A stretch of 64,000 nucleotides of DNA from Azoarcus sp. CIB (GTDB taxonomy: Bacteria > Pseudomonadota > Gammaproteobacteria > Burkholderiales > Rhodocyclaceae): positions 5,193,031-5,257,030 of the forward strand of contig NZ_CP011072.1 in assembly GCF_001190925.1 (NCBI RefSeq), in the 5' to 3' direction. A model generated the notes under the pieces. It was not told the origin of the DNA. It searched no databases and saw only the letters and a program-made list of their open reading frames with translations. Position 1 is the stretch's first letter, and every line of letters begins with the position of its first letter. The position numbers were made by a program, and so were the translations under genes. Positions 8,170 through 16,359 of this stretch are shown here, piece after piece.

Positions 8170-8406
8170 ATGGCAGATATCGGATGGATAGCTCTTCGGA
8201 TCGTCGGCGGTACGATTGTTGCAATTATTGGCTACATAATCGGCCGCCGTTTCCTGGATGCAATTGGGCTGGAACGGCGCTTTAGCTCAGACGCATGGCG
8301 CTACACATTGGCGCAGCTTGGTGAGCTTATCCTTGTAATTTTTACCATTGGCGCCGTGGTCATCGGAGCAGCCGCCGTAGGCATTGCTCGTGCGCTCCTT
8401 GAATGA
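8170..8406 (+). CDS. Small integral membrane protein of unknown function, probable cassette cargo
   Basis: 78 residues from the ATG at 8170 (an upstream in-frame TTG at 8143 lies inside the attC core, so it is not used). Two hydrophobic segments are visible: IALRIVGGTIVAIIGYIIG near the start and LGELILVIFTIGAVVIGAAA near the end, with a charged loop between them. No family is recognised. The start lies 22 bases after the attC R' box, the usual spacing for a cassette gene. No attC follows; the gene runs straight into a REP sequence, so the array appears broken here. Confidence 0.6.
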   Translation: MADIGWIALRIVGGTIVAIIGYIIGRRFLDAIGLERRFSSDAWRYTLAQLGELILVIFTIGAVVIGAAAVGIARALLE

Positions 8407-8414
8407 GAAATACG

Positions 8415-8437
8415 AAAGATAGGGGACGCCCACGATT
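8415..8437 (+). repeat. REP-type sequence (AGATAGGGGACGCCCACGAT)
   Basis: This resembles the AATAGGGGAC-x-GACCACG-TTT repeat found at 10002, 10972 and, inverted, at 11034-11071. In betaproteobacteria such sequences flank REP-associated tyrosine transposase (RAYT) genes. The rest of the gap 8407-8709 (about 300 bases) contains short hairpins such as TTGCCATTGGCACCAATGGC but no gene I can support. Confidence 0.5.
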
Positions 8438-8709
8438 TCCCCGAACGTTACCTCATGTTTTCAAACCTTTACGTTGCCATTGGCACCAATGGCGCGTATC
8501 GTTGACCGCGCGATTTCCAGGTAGTGTTGCTGTCTTGTCGGTTTCGTGTCCGCAGTTCTGCGGCGACAATCCCCCATTCTCACCTCGCCCTCTTGATCTC
8601 GCCCCACCCAGGGGCCATGCCCCGGCATTTTTCCGAGAATCAAGATATGACCAATGGTCGCGTCGGGTTCCGTGAACGGATTGTGCCAATTCACGACAAG
8701 GAGCACTTC

Positions 8710-9072
8710 ATGCTACGCCCCATCCAGCGAACCGAACTCAAGACCTACTACTACACCCCCGTGCATTGTCCCTTTTGCGGCACCCGTGTCATGGGAGCCG
8801 ACCCGGTCGACGAAACACGCATTACCGCCTGCGCTCACACCTTGTTCATCGCCCATGACACGGCGTTCGAATACCGCTCCGAGCGTTTCGACAGGAACCT
8901 CAGTCTGGACGGCCTGACCGCGAAGGAAGTCGAGGAACGTTGGACCCGAGAGGACGGCGGCGTCGACGGTCTCACCAACCAGGTCACGCTGGCGGACGCC
9001 ATCAAGATTGCCGCTTACGCGCCGGCCCCGTCCGCCTACGGTTCGTACTACGGATTCGCCCCCACCGAGTGA
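8710..9072 (+). CDS. Conserved hypothetical protein with zinc-ribbon-like CPFCG motif
   Basis: 120 residues. The N-terminal half contains HCPFCGTRVMGADP and, about 20 residues on, TACAHTLFIAHD, so the CPFC, Cys and His residues could bind one zinc ion. The C-terminal part ends SAYGSYYGFAPTE. I do not recognise a named family. The ATG at 8710 is supported by AAGGAG at 8698-8703; longer in-frame extensions upstream have no such site. No partner gene is evident. Confidence 0.65.
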   Translation: MLRPIQRTELKTYYYTPVHCPFCGTRVMGADPVDETRITACAHTLFIAHDTAFEYRSERFDRNLSLDGLTAKEVEERWTREDGGVDGLTNQVTLADAIKIAAYAPAPSAYGSYYGFAPTE

Positions 9073-9154
9073 TCCGCACACCTCCGGGGTGAGGTCTTGT
9101 CGCTTGCCTCCAGCCTCCTGCAATCCGCAAGACCTGCCCCATACCGCGCTCGGC

Positions 9155-9394
9155 TCAGATGCCGAGAATCTTCATCGCCTTGGCCAAGGTGTCGACGGAT
9201 TCTTGATGCTTGCCGGCCTTGTGCAAGGCTTCGCCGTCGGCGCGCAGTTGCTTGACCTCACTCATTTGCGCATCGGTCAGCTTGGGGCTGGCGGTGATGG
9301 CGGCGTCGATCTTTTTCATGTCGGCGGGGCAGTGGAGGGCCAGGGCACTGCCGGAAAACAGTGCGGCGAGGGTCAGGATGACGAGCTTCTTCAT
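9155..9394 (-). CDS. Small secreted helical protein
   Basis: 79 residues: signal peptide MKKLVILTLAALFSGSALA, cleaved after residue 19, then a short mature protein beginning LHCPADMKKIDAAI. The rest is two amphipathic helices (LTDAQMSEVKQLRADGEALH and HQESVDTLAKAMKIL), similar to half a TPR. It is likely periplasmic. The start is fixed by a strong AAGGAGG just upstream of the ATG at 9394. Its function is unknown, and no neighbour suggests one. Confidence 0.75.
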   Translation of the reverse strand: MKKLVILTLAALFSGSALALHCPADMKKIDAAITASPKLTDAQMSEVKQLRADGEALHKAGKHQESVDTLAKAMKILGI

Positions 9395-9551
9395 GGAAAC
9401 CTCCTTGGGGACAACGCGGACGGACATGCCTGCGTGTGAAGTGAACAACTCGCCACCACCGCTTATTCCGCTGGGGGTCGTGCGGCTCGGCATCAAGGGG
9501 GCGTCGCAGGCCGTCCTGCCGCAGACCTTTGGCTGTGCGTAGCGGCTTTGC

Positions 9552-10070
9552 CTATTCGGCTTGCACGCTGAAGTCCGTTCCGCCTCGCGGGCTCGGCGTA
9601 AAGGTCACCCGGTAGCGTACCGCTTGCCCACATCGATCGACCGTCCAACGCTCCACGTACTGCCTTGGCCGCCGGCTTCTCTCGATCAACTCGGTGTCGA
9701 GGATCTTGTGGTTGGCACAGTCCGGGGCTTTCGCGCTGTCGAGCATGACGATGATGCTCAGGACGGCTTGCTGCAGGGGTTGCGTTGCGCCGCTCTCGCC
9801 ACCGACAGGAGTGCGCTCGCCGCGCCGGATCGCCGCCTGTTCGGCGTCGTACCGCTGCGTCTTCAGCTCATCCTCCAGTTTTTGCTGACGCGCCTGGTGC
9901 CGCTCGCGAAAGGCGTCCGCCTTCTCCCTCCAGCTTTCGGTCGGCAAACGTTTCTCGGTTTCGGGCGATGCCGGGGGCCGTTCCGATTCAATCTCAAGGG
10001 CAATAGGGGACTGACCACGTTTTTCGGACAACGGACTGGATGGCCGCGGAGTTGTGTAGCATCTATGCAT
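9552..10070 (-). pseudogene. 5'-truncated hypothetical protein joined to a REP/RAYT remnant
   Basis: The frame encodes up to 172 residues. The C-terminal 140 look like a real protein, with a charged coiled-coil stretch (ESWREKADAFRERHQARQQK) and a conserved-looking tail (YVERWTVDRCGQAVRYRVTF). The first 30 codons read through a REP sequence (10002-10026) and RAYT debris, so the native N-terminus, probably a signal peptide, is missing. I do not recognise the family. Expression is doubtful. Confidence 0.5.
10002..10026 (+). repeat. REP-type sequence (AATAGGGGACTGACCACG)
   Basis: This carries the core AATAGGGGACTGACCACG followed by a T run. It precedes the RAYT remnant by about 60 bases, the usual place for such a repeat. 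It also breaks the minus-strand gene at 9552-10070. Confidence 0.65.
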
Positions 10071-10085
10071 GCGCCATCCAATGCC

Positions 10086-10289
10086 ATGCCGCGCCGCCCC
10101 CGCCTGTCACTGCCCAACGTCCCGCTGCATCTGATCCAGCGCGGCAATAGCCGGCAGGCCTGTTTCTACGCTCGCGAAGACTACCGACGGTATCTCGACT
10201 GGCTCGACGAGTACGCGGCAGCAACCGGTTGCCGCATCCCCATGACTGAGTGCCGGAGTGCGACACTGTCAGCGTCCCGTACAAAGTGA
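10086..10289 (+). pseudogene. N-terminal fragment of a REP-associated tyrosine transposase (RAYT)
   Basis: The translation starts MPRRPRLSLPNVPLHLIQRG and continues NSRQACFYAREDYRRYLDWL, the conserved N-terminus of Y1_Tnp/TnpA_REP proteins. Similarity stops after TGCRI (about 10236). The HxH motif and catalytic tyrosine that should follow are missing, so the gene is a remnant of roughly 50 codons of a normal 200-plus. REP sequences at 10002 and 10972 mark the former element. Confidence 0.75.
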
Positions 10290-10300
10290 CAAAAGTGCCA

Positions 10301-10975
10301 ATGATCACCCGCCTCGCAGCGTCCCCCGCCAAGCATCCGTCTGCCGCGCTCCTGTGTGTCCAGATCCTGGGCATCCTGCTCTATCCACTGATGGAAGACA
10401 CGTCGGCGGAGCGTGCGTTGTTCGGCGTTATCGGCCTGCTTGTGCTCGGTGCGGCGCTGTATGTCGTGAAGCGCGGTCCCTGGTTGACAGGCTTCGGCGT
10501 CGTGCTCGCCCTGCCGGTGGTGGTGCTTTCCATATGGCTGGCGTTCGACTTCGATCCCCGCAGAATGGTCCTCATGGCCGCGTTCGAGGCCGTGTTCTAC
10601 TTCTACGCAGCGGGCAGTTTGATCGCCTACATGTTCGAGGATGATGTCGCATCGGCCGACGAGTTATTCGCCGCGGGGGCGACGTTCACCCTGCTCGCAT
10701 GGGCATTCGCCTACGCCTACGTGGTGTGTCAGACCCTGCTGCCGGGTAGTTTCGGCGCCCTCGTGGCCCCGGGCGACCCGCGCACGTGGATGGAGCTGCT
10801 CTTCTTGAGCTTCACGACGCTGTCCGGCGTCGGGCTCGGCGACATCGTACCTCTCCTGCCGATGGCCCGTGCCCTCGTCATGATCGAGGAATTCTCGGGC
10901 GTGATGTATCTCGCCCTGGTCGTGTCACGGTTGGTTGGGCTGTCAGTGACAACTCGAACGGCGCGGGGGAAATAG
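10301..10975 (+). CDS. Ion-channel-type membrane protein (two-TM pore domain)
   Basis: About 224 residues with roughly six hydrophobic segments and a C-terminal pore module. The pore helix and filter read FTTLSGVGLGDIVP, resembling the Ion_trans_2 K+ channel filter but with GLGD instead of GYGD, followed by a last transmembrane helix (FSGVMYLALVVSRLVGL). The ATG at 10301 is preferred because upstream codons lie in RAYT debris. The stop TAG belongs to the REP sequence at 10972, so the native C-terminus may be replaced. Selectivity is not certain. Confidence 0.75.
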   Translation: MITRLAASPAKHPSAALLCVQILGILLYPLMEDTSAERALFGVIGLLVLGAALYVVKRGPWLTGFGVVLALPVVVLSIWLAFDFDPRRMVLMAAFEAVFYFYAAGSLIAYMFEDDVASADELFAAGATFTLLAWAFAYAYVVCQTLLPGSFGALVAPGDPRTWMELLFLSFTTLSGVGLGDIVPLLPMARALVMIEEFSGVMYLALVVSRLVGLSVTTRTARGK

Positions 10976-11071
10976 GGGACGGACCACGATTTCCCGGAAG
11001 GTGAACGAGGATGAGTAAGTAGATTTGCCGCGCTGGGGACAACGATTCAAAAACGTCACCCCCTATTTCAC
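10972..11071. repeat. Pair of oppositely oriented REP sequences
   Basis: AAATAGGGGACGGACCACGA lies at 10972. An inverted copy, ending CCCCCTATTTC and containing AAAAACGTCACC, lies at 11054-11071. They bracket a short spacer with no gene. Paired inverted REPs are typical leftovers of RAYT-mobilised units. The first copy supplies the stop codon of the ion-channel gene. Confidence 0.6.
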
Positions 11072-11075
11072 TGCC

Positions 11076-11876
11076 CTACACCACCATCGGCGCAAGCCCA
11101 CCGTCCATCGTCAGGATTGCGCCCGTAATGTAGCTGGCGCGCGGCGAGCACAGGAACAGTACGGCGTTGGCGATTTCTTCCGGCTGCGCAATGCGTCCGA
11201 GGGGAATTCTCGCGCTGGATCGTTCGAGCGCCTCGGCCGGGGTGACGCCGTTCAGACGCGCATCGGCGTCCAGCCCTTCCTTCATGCGCTCGGTGAGCGT
11301 GATGCCGGGGTTGATTGCATTGACGCGCACGCCCTTGGGGCCATAGGCGGCAGCCAAGCCGGCGCTGACGAGCATCAGGGCCGCATTGGCCGCACCGCCC
11401 GGCAGGTGGATCGGCGATGCGACTTTCCCGCCCGCGCCGACGATGTTGATGATGACGCCGCAGCCGCGCGCGCCCATCCGCTTGATCATCGGATCGATCA
11501 GATGGATGTAGGTGAAATATTTGGCCTGCATCGCGTCGTGCCAATGCTGCGGCGTCAGCTCTTCCGGGGGTGTCCGTTTCGCGCCGCCAGCCGAATTGAC
11601 GAGCATGTCGACCGGCCCGTGGCGGGATTCCGCCTGCTCGATCGCGTCCGCAGCGGCGGCCGCATCGGTGAGGTCGGCATGGCACACGACGATGCGATCG
11701 CCGGCGTCGGAAAAGGTGTCGAGCAGCGACTGCCGGGCGGCTTCAAGATTCGCCGGATCGCGTGAAACGAGGCTGACCCTCGCACCCTCCTCGAGGAATC
11801 CCCGCGCGCACGCCAATCCGATTCCCTTGCTCCCGCCGGAGATGAGGGCGTGTCTGTTTTCGAGTTGCAGGTCCAT
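11076..11876 (-). CDS. SDR-family oxidoreductase with atypical active site
   Basis: 266 residues with a Rossmann fold. The cofactor motif ALISGGSKGIGLACA (GxxxGxG) is near residue 15, NSAGG takes the NNAG position, and the C-terminal INPGITLT and GAILTMDGG are classical SDR elements. Where an active SDR has Ser, Tyr-x-x-x-Lys, this protein reads INIVGAGGKVASPIHLPGGAANAAL. The usual Ser and the YxxxK pair therefore appear replaced, with His at or near the Tyr position. It may bind NAD(P) without normal dehydrogenase chemistry, or use other residues. The start at 11876 has GGAGCG upstream. No operon partner is visible. Confidence 0.8.
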   Translation of the reverse strand: MDLQLENRHALISGGSKGIGLACARGFLEEGARVSLVSRDPANLEAARQSLLDTFSDAGDRIVVCHADLTDAAAAADAIEQAESRHGPVDMLVNSAGGAKRTPPEELTPQHWHDAMQAKYFTYIHLIDPMIKRMGARGCGVIINIVGAGGKVASPIHLPGGAANAALMLVSAGLAAAYGPKGVRVNAINPGITLTERMKEGLDADARLNGVTPAEALERSSARIPLGRIAQPEEIANAVLFLCSPRASYITGAILTMDGGLAPMVV

Positions 11877-12125
11877 ATGGCGCTCCAGAAAAGGCGGCGA
11901 GGAGCGGAAACGAAATCCGGCATGACAGCAAGCGCGGCTCCGCGGGATTGATTATCACACGCTCGCCCCCTGCGCCTTTAGCCTCTGGTCGGAGATGATG
12001 AAGGCCCGTGGTCCGGACGTGAAAACGGGAGCCAGACCCTGCTCTCCCCGATAGGCAAGGCGCCAGCTGCCACTCCCGATACCAGCCCCCTGCAAATTGC
12101 CATGTCTCCCCTGCCTCGCAGACAG

Positions 12126-12407
12126 GGATTTGCACCAACGCCGGCATACGGATCAACCTGTGGGCAGGCGGCAACGGCCCGCCGGTGCTGCTGCTCCACG
12201 GCTGGCCGCAGACCGCCCAGATCTGGCACCGCATCGCGCCGCGACTGGCCAAGCACTAGCAAGATGCACGATCTCTTCGACGTGCTCGCGACGTGGCGCG
12301 AGAAGGCCGATACGGTCACCGGACACCCGCTGCCCTGCGGCCACTTCATCCCCGAAGAGGCCCCCAATGAGTTGCTGGCGGATCTGCTGACCTTCCTGCG
12401 CGGATGA
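12126..12407 (+). pseudogene. Internally deleted alpha/beta hydrolase (haloacetate-dehalogenase-like)
   Basis: The first part translates to [20 protein letters not shown] then [15 protein letters not shown], the N-terminus of an alpha/beta hydrolase with its oxyanion HGW motif, and ends in TAG at 12257-12259. In another frame the C-terminus follows at once: FDVLATWREKADTVTGHPLP then CGHFIPEEAPNELLADLL, which includes the catalytic His of the family. The middle, with the nucleophile and cap, is deleted and the frames differ. Confidence 0.75.
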
Positions 12408-12460
12408 GCGCCATCCCCGCATCCGGCCCCTGTCTCCGTTCCGTGCAGTAGCATGGCGCC

Positions 12461-13129
12461 ATGCATACCCTCATCGACCACGTATTCATCGGCGCGCTGC
12501 GCCCGCTGCCGCCCGAAGGCCAGCTCACGGGCATGTTCAAGCAACCGGTCGACGGCCCCGTCGCCGTCACGGCCGAAGGCCTCGCCGGCGACCGGCAGGC
12601 CGACCGGCGCTACCACGGCGGCGCCGAGAAGGCCTTGCACCATTTTCCCGTCGAGCATTACGCGCGCCTCGCGCTGCGCTACCCCGAGCGCGCCGCCATG
12701 CTGCAGGCAGGCGTGCTCGGCGAGAACCTGTCGACCCGCGGCTGGACGGAGGAGTCGGTGTGCATCGGCGACCTGTTCCGCATCGGCAGCGCCCTCGTCC
12801 AGCTGAGCCAGCCGCGCCGGCCATGCTGGAAGATCGACCACCGCCTCGATATCGAGGGCGCCTCGCTGTTCGTCGCGCAGGAGGGGATCACCGGCTGGTA
12901 CTACCGCGTGCGCGAAGCCGGCACGCTTGCGGCAGGCGACGCCTTCGAGCTGGTCGAGCGCCCCAACCCCGAAATCAGCGTCGCCACCTACTGGTGCGCA
13001 ACGCAAGCGCACCGCCCGGACGCCGCGGCGCTGCGCGCGATCGCCACCGCCACCGGCCTCGCACCCGAGCAGGCCCGGCGCCTCGCCGAACGTGCCGCGT
13101 GGCTGGAGAACAATCCCCGGGGCGGCTGA
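12461..13129 (+). CDS. MOSC-domain protein (YiiM family)
   Basis: 222 residues. A MOSC beta-barrel covers about residues 25-165, with ITAEGL-like AVTAEGLAGDRQADRRYHGG at the start, GVLGENLSTRG in the middle and the conserved cysteine in QPRRPCWKID. A C-terminal helical 3-alpha domain follows (PDAAALRAIATATGLAPEQA). MOSC proteins handle sulfur or molybdenum cofactors, and YiiM is linked to reduction of N-hydroxylated compounds. The ATG at 12461 follows a spacer without a clear ribosome-binding site. It stands alone between a pseudogene and vgrG. Confidence 0.85.
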   Translation: MHTLIDHVFIGALRPLPPEGQLTGMFKQPVDGPVAVTAEGLAGDRQADRRYHGGAEKALHHFPVEHYARLALRYPERAAMLQAGVLGENLSTRGWTEESVCIGDLFRIGSALVQLSQPRRPCWKIDHRLDIEGASLFVAQEGITGWYYRVREAGTLAAGDAFELVERPNPEISVATYWCATQAHRPDAAALRAIATATGLAPEQARRLAERAAWLENNPRGG

Positions 13130-13220
13130 AGGCGCCACTCACGGCGCGGACGGGGCGACGTCAAACCGCGCGGGGCGATCGAACGCGCCCGGCACCACCG
13201 GCCGCGCCGCAGACTTGTCA

Positions 13221-13250
13221 TTGACATTTTCACGCGCGCGCCCGTGATAT
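13221..13250 (+). promoter_or_regulatory. Possible sigma-70 promoter for the vgrG module
   Basis: TTGACA at 13221-13226, an 18-base spacer and TGATAT at 13245-13250. If it is used, transcription would begin about 10 bases downstream, beyond the ATG at 13249, and would favour the in-frame ATG at 13318 as the true vgrG start. The sequence match is the only evidence. Confidence 0.35.
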
Positions 13251-16200
13251 GCTTTCGGTCTTTTCTGACCATTCCTCCGCGCTGCCTGCCCGAACTGCGC
13301 CCGCGCCCGCTTCCCCGATGATCCCCCCTCTCGCCGCCCGCTCCCGCCTGTACGACCTGCACTGGCACACGGACGGCCCGCCGCTCGCAGTCGAAGCCTG
13401 GTGGGGACGCGAAACCCTGTCCGGCGGCTTCGAGTTCCACCTCGACACCCTGTCGCAGGATGCCTTCCTCGCCCTCGAGACTATGCTCGGGCAGGCGGTG
13501 ACGCTGCGCACTGCGCTCTCCGACGGCAGCCGCAGCGAGCGCTCGGGCCTCGTGCGCACGGTCGCCAACCCCGGCAGCGACGGCGGCTGGAGCCGCTACC
13601 GCCTGACGGTGGTGCCGTGGACCTGGCTGCTCACCCGCGGCCGCCACAACCGCGTGTTCCAGGACAAGTCCGTGCCCGAGATCCTCGACGCCGTGTTCGC
13701 CGATTACCGCGCACACGCCGCGTGGCACTGGCACGAGGACGTCGCCCCTTTCCTCGCCGCGGCCCGCCCGCGCAGCTACTGCGTGCAGTATCGCGAATCC
13801 GACTACGCCTTCGTGTCGCGCCTGCTCGCCGAGGAAGGGCTGGGCTGGTGCATCGAGGAAGATGGCGAGGCCCCCGCGCGCCACCGCATGCGCCTCTTCG
13901 CCGACAGCACGCGCTTCGCGGAGGATCCCCTCTCGGCGCACGCGCTGGGCGGACGCGGCATCCGCTTCCACCGCGCCGACTCGCAAGAGGACCAGGACAG
14001 CATCGTCGCCTTCGGCGCCCAGCACCGCCTCGCCCCCACCGTGGGCACGGTGCTCGGCTACGATTACCGCAGCAAGCGCGCGACCGCAGCGAGCGTGCCG
14101 ACCGCGCGCCGCGTCGGCAGTGCGGATCTGCCGATCCTCGAGCACTACGACTACGCCGGCCAGTACGCGCACGCGAGCGTGGGCGAGGCCGAGCGCTACC
14201 AGCGCCTCGCGATGGAAGCCACGGAGACACGCGGCAGCACCTTCCTCGGCCGCGGCACCGTGCGCAGCCTGCGCCCCGGCAGCTTCGTCGCCGTGAACGG
14301 CCTGCCGCTCGACCCCACTGCCCCCGCAGCATCCGCCACCATCGCCGGCGAACGCTTCGCGGTGCTCGACGTCATCCATGCCGGCATCAACAACCTCGAC
14401 GCCGCGCGCATCGACGCGATCGCAGCGCGGCTGGCGCAAAATCCGGTGGTCGATGACGACGCGGGGCTCGCCACCGGCGACACGCTCCAACCAGTGCAGG
14501 CGCCGCGGGAACTACCCGCCGCCGTCATCGAACTCGCGCGCCGCCGCGGCTACGGCAACGCCTTCGACGCGCTGCGCGCCGAGCAGCCGTGGCGCCCCGT
14601 GCTCGCGGACGACACCGGCACGCGCGTCAACCCGCGCCCGACCGCGCCCGGCCCGATGAGCGCCATCGTCGTCGGCCCGCAGGGGGAGACCGTGCCGAAC
14701 GGCGCCGACGAGCTGTGGTGCGACGCGCTGGGCCGCATCAAGGTGCGCTTCCACTGGCAGGAAGGCGAAGCCGCGGACGACCGCTCGAGTTGCTGGGTAC
14801 GCGTCGCCACGCGCCAGGCCGGCGCCGGCATGGGCTGGCAGTGGCTGCCGCGCATCGGCCAGGAGGTGCTGGTGAATTTCCTCGGCGGCGACATCGACCG
14901 TCCCGTCGTACTCGGCGCGCTCTACAACGGCCGCGGCGAAGGCGGCGCTCCCCCCACGCCGGGCGGGCGCAGCGGGCCGGCAGCCGACACCGCCGTGTTC
15001 GACGCCGCGACCGACCACCGCCCGGCCGGACAGGGCAACCTCGCAGGAGGCAACAGCCCCGCGTGGCACGGCGCAGCCGGCGACAGCCACCGTCACCCCG
15101 GCGCGCTGAGCGGCTTCAAGACCCGCGAATTCGGCGCCCGCGGCCCCGGCGCGGGCCACAACCAGCTCGTCTTCGACGACAGCGACCAGCAGCTGCGCGT
15201 GCAGCTCAAGAGCACGCAGCACGCCTCTGAACTGAACCTCGGCCACCTCATCCACCAGGCCGGCAACTACCGCGGATCCTTCCGCGGCACCGGCGCCGAA
15301 TTGCGCACCGACGCGTGGGGAGCGCTGCGCGCGGGCCGCGGCATCGTCATGAGCACCTGGCCGGCCCGCCACGCCTCCGAACCCGCCGGCGACTTCGCCC
15401 CTGGAATGGCCCTGCTGAAGCAGGCGTGCACGCTCGCCGACACGCTCTCGCGCGCCGCCGACACGCACCAAACCGTGAAGCTCGCCGCCGCGATCGGCAG
15501 CACCGCGGCCAACGCGAGCGCCGCCAATCCGGACCACCCGCCCCTCAAGGCGATGAGCAAAATCGCCGCCGGCATGGTCTCCCGCCACGATCTTGCCGAG
15601 GCCACCGCCGACGCGGACGCCGGCCACACTACCGTCGCCGCCGACAAGGTTCCCCACCTTTCCGCCCCCGCCATCCTGCAGGCCGCCCAGGCCGGCATCG
15701 GCCTCGTCGCCGGCCAGAGCGTGCAGATTGCCGCGGGCGACACCGCCACGCTCATGAGCGGAGAGGACACTAACCTCGCGATCGCAGGCAGCGCCCGCAT
15801 CCACGCCGGCCAGGCGATCGGCCTGCTCGCTGGCGCCGTCGAACCCGGCGCGGACAACACCGGCATCCGCCTCATCGCCGCCAAGGACGACATCGAGCTG
15901 CAGGCGCAAAGCGACGAACTGAAGCTCCTCGCCCGCGACGACATGAAGCTCGTCAGCGCCAGCGCGAACATCGACTTCGCCGCGGCGAAGAAGATCGTCC
16001 TCAGCGTCGAAGGCGGCGCCAGCATCACGATCGACGGCGGCATCACCGTCGCGTGTCCGGGGACGATTACGGTGCATGCTTCGAAGAAGAGTTTTGGGGG
16101 GCCTACGAGCCTGGTGCACGAATTCAAGCAGAACCCGACGCAGGACTATGACGAAGGCTTCAGGCTCATCGACGCGCTCAGTGGCAAGCCCGTCGAGAAC

Positions 16201-16359
16201 TTCTCCTACCGTATCCGTACCGCCGGCGGCGCGCTCGTGCAAGGCAATGCCGCCGCCGACGGCAAGACGGTGAGGGTGAATGCGTCAGCGCTCGAAGCCA
16301 TGCATCTCGAACCCGATCTCATCCCCCTCCAACGCCCCGTGACACCGAAAGTCCGATGA
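13249..16359 (+). CDS. vgrG: Type VI secretion tip protein VgrG
   Basis: 1036 residues (or 1013 from the ATG at 13318). The gp27-like base spans about residues 35-420 (ARSRLYDLHWHTDGPPLAVE, YCVQYRESDYAFVSRLLAEE). The gp5 OB-fold at about 470-560 carries DALGRIKVRFHWQEGEAADD and GMGWQWLPRIGQEVLVNFLG. A T6SS Vgr/DUF2345 region follows, with repeated GESTNLAIA-like strands forming the spike (GEDTNLAIAGSARIHAGQAI). The last 70 residues after the spike probably form a docking adaptor for the effector encoded next. The stop overlaps the start of tle3 (ATGA), so effector and tip are co-translated. It assembles at the end of the Hcp tube. No PAAR gene is adjacent. Confidence 0.95.
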   Translation: MLSVFSDHSSALPARTAPAPASPMIPPLAARSRLYDLHWHTDGPPLAVEAWWGRETLSGGFEFHLDTLSQDAFLALETMLGQAVTLRTALSDGSRSERSGLVRTVANPGSDGGWSRYRLTVVPWTWLLTRGRHNRVFQDKSVPEILDAVFADYRAHAAWHWHEDVAPFLAAARPRSYCVQYRESDYAFVSRLLAEEGLGWCIEEDGEAPARHRMRLFADSTRFAEDPLSAHALGGRGIRFHRADSQEDQDSIVAFGAQHRLAPTVGTVLGYDYRSKRATAASVPTARRVGSADLPILEHYDYAGQYAHASVGEAERYQRLAMEATETRGSTFLGRGTVRSLRPGSFVAVNGLPLDPTAPAASATIAGERFAVLDVIHAGINNLDAARIDAIAARLAQNPVVDDDAGLATGDTLQPVQAPRELPAAVIELARRRGYGNAFDALRAEQPWRPVLADDTGTRVNPRPTAPGPMSAIVVGPQGETVPNGADELWCDALGRIKVRFHWQEGEAADDRSSCWVRVATRQAGAGMGWQWLPRIGQEVLVNFLGGDIDRPVVLGALYNGRGEGGAPPTPGGRSGPAADTAVFDAATDHRPAGQGNLAGGNSPAWHGAAGDSHRHPGALSGFKTREFGARGPGAGHNQLVFDDSDQQLRVQLKSTQHASELNLGHLIHQAGNYRGSFRGTGAELRTDAWGALRAGRGIVMSTWPARHASEPAGDFAPGMALLKQACTLADTLSRAADTHQTVKLAAAIGSTAANASAANPDHPPLKAMSKIAAGMVSRHDLAEATADADAGHTTVAADKVPHLSAPAILQAAQAGIGLVAGQSVQIAAGDTATLMSGEDTNLAIAGSARIHAGQAIGLLAGAVEPGADNTGIRLIAAKDDIELQAQSDELKLLARDDMKLVSASANIDFAAAKKIVLSVEGGASITIDGGITVACPGTITVHASKKSFGGPTSLVHEFKQNPTQDYDEGFRLIDALSGKPVENFSYRIRTAGGALVQGNAAADGKTVRVNASALEAMHLEPDLIPLQRPVTPKVR

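Noticed and set aside
9595..10085. Plus-strand frame leading into the RAYT fragment
   Set aside because: Only codons from 10086 on resemble RAYT proteins; the upstream part is antisense to another gene.
11978..16242. Long minus-strand frames opposite the MOSC gene and vgrG
   Set aside because: They lack motifs and ribosome-binding sites, while the plus strand gives complete MOSC and VgrG proteins.
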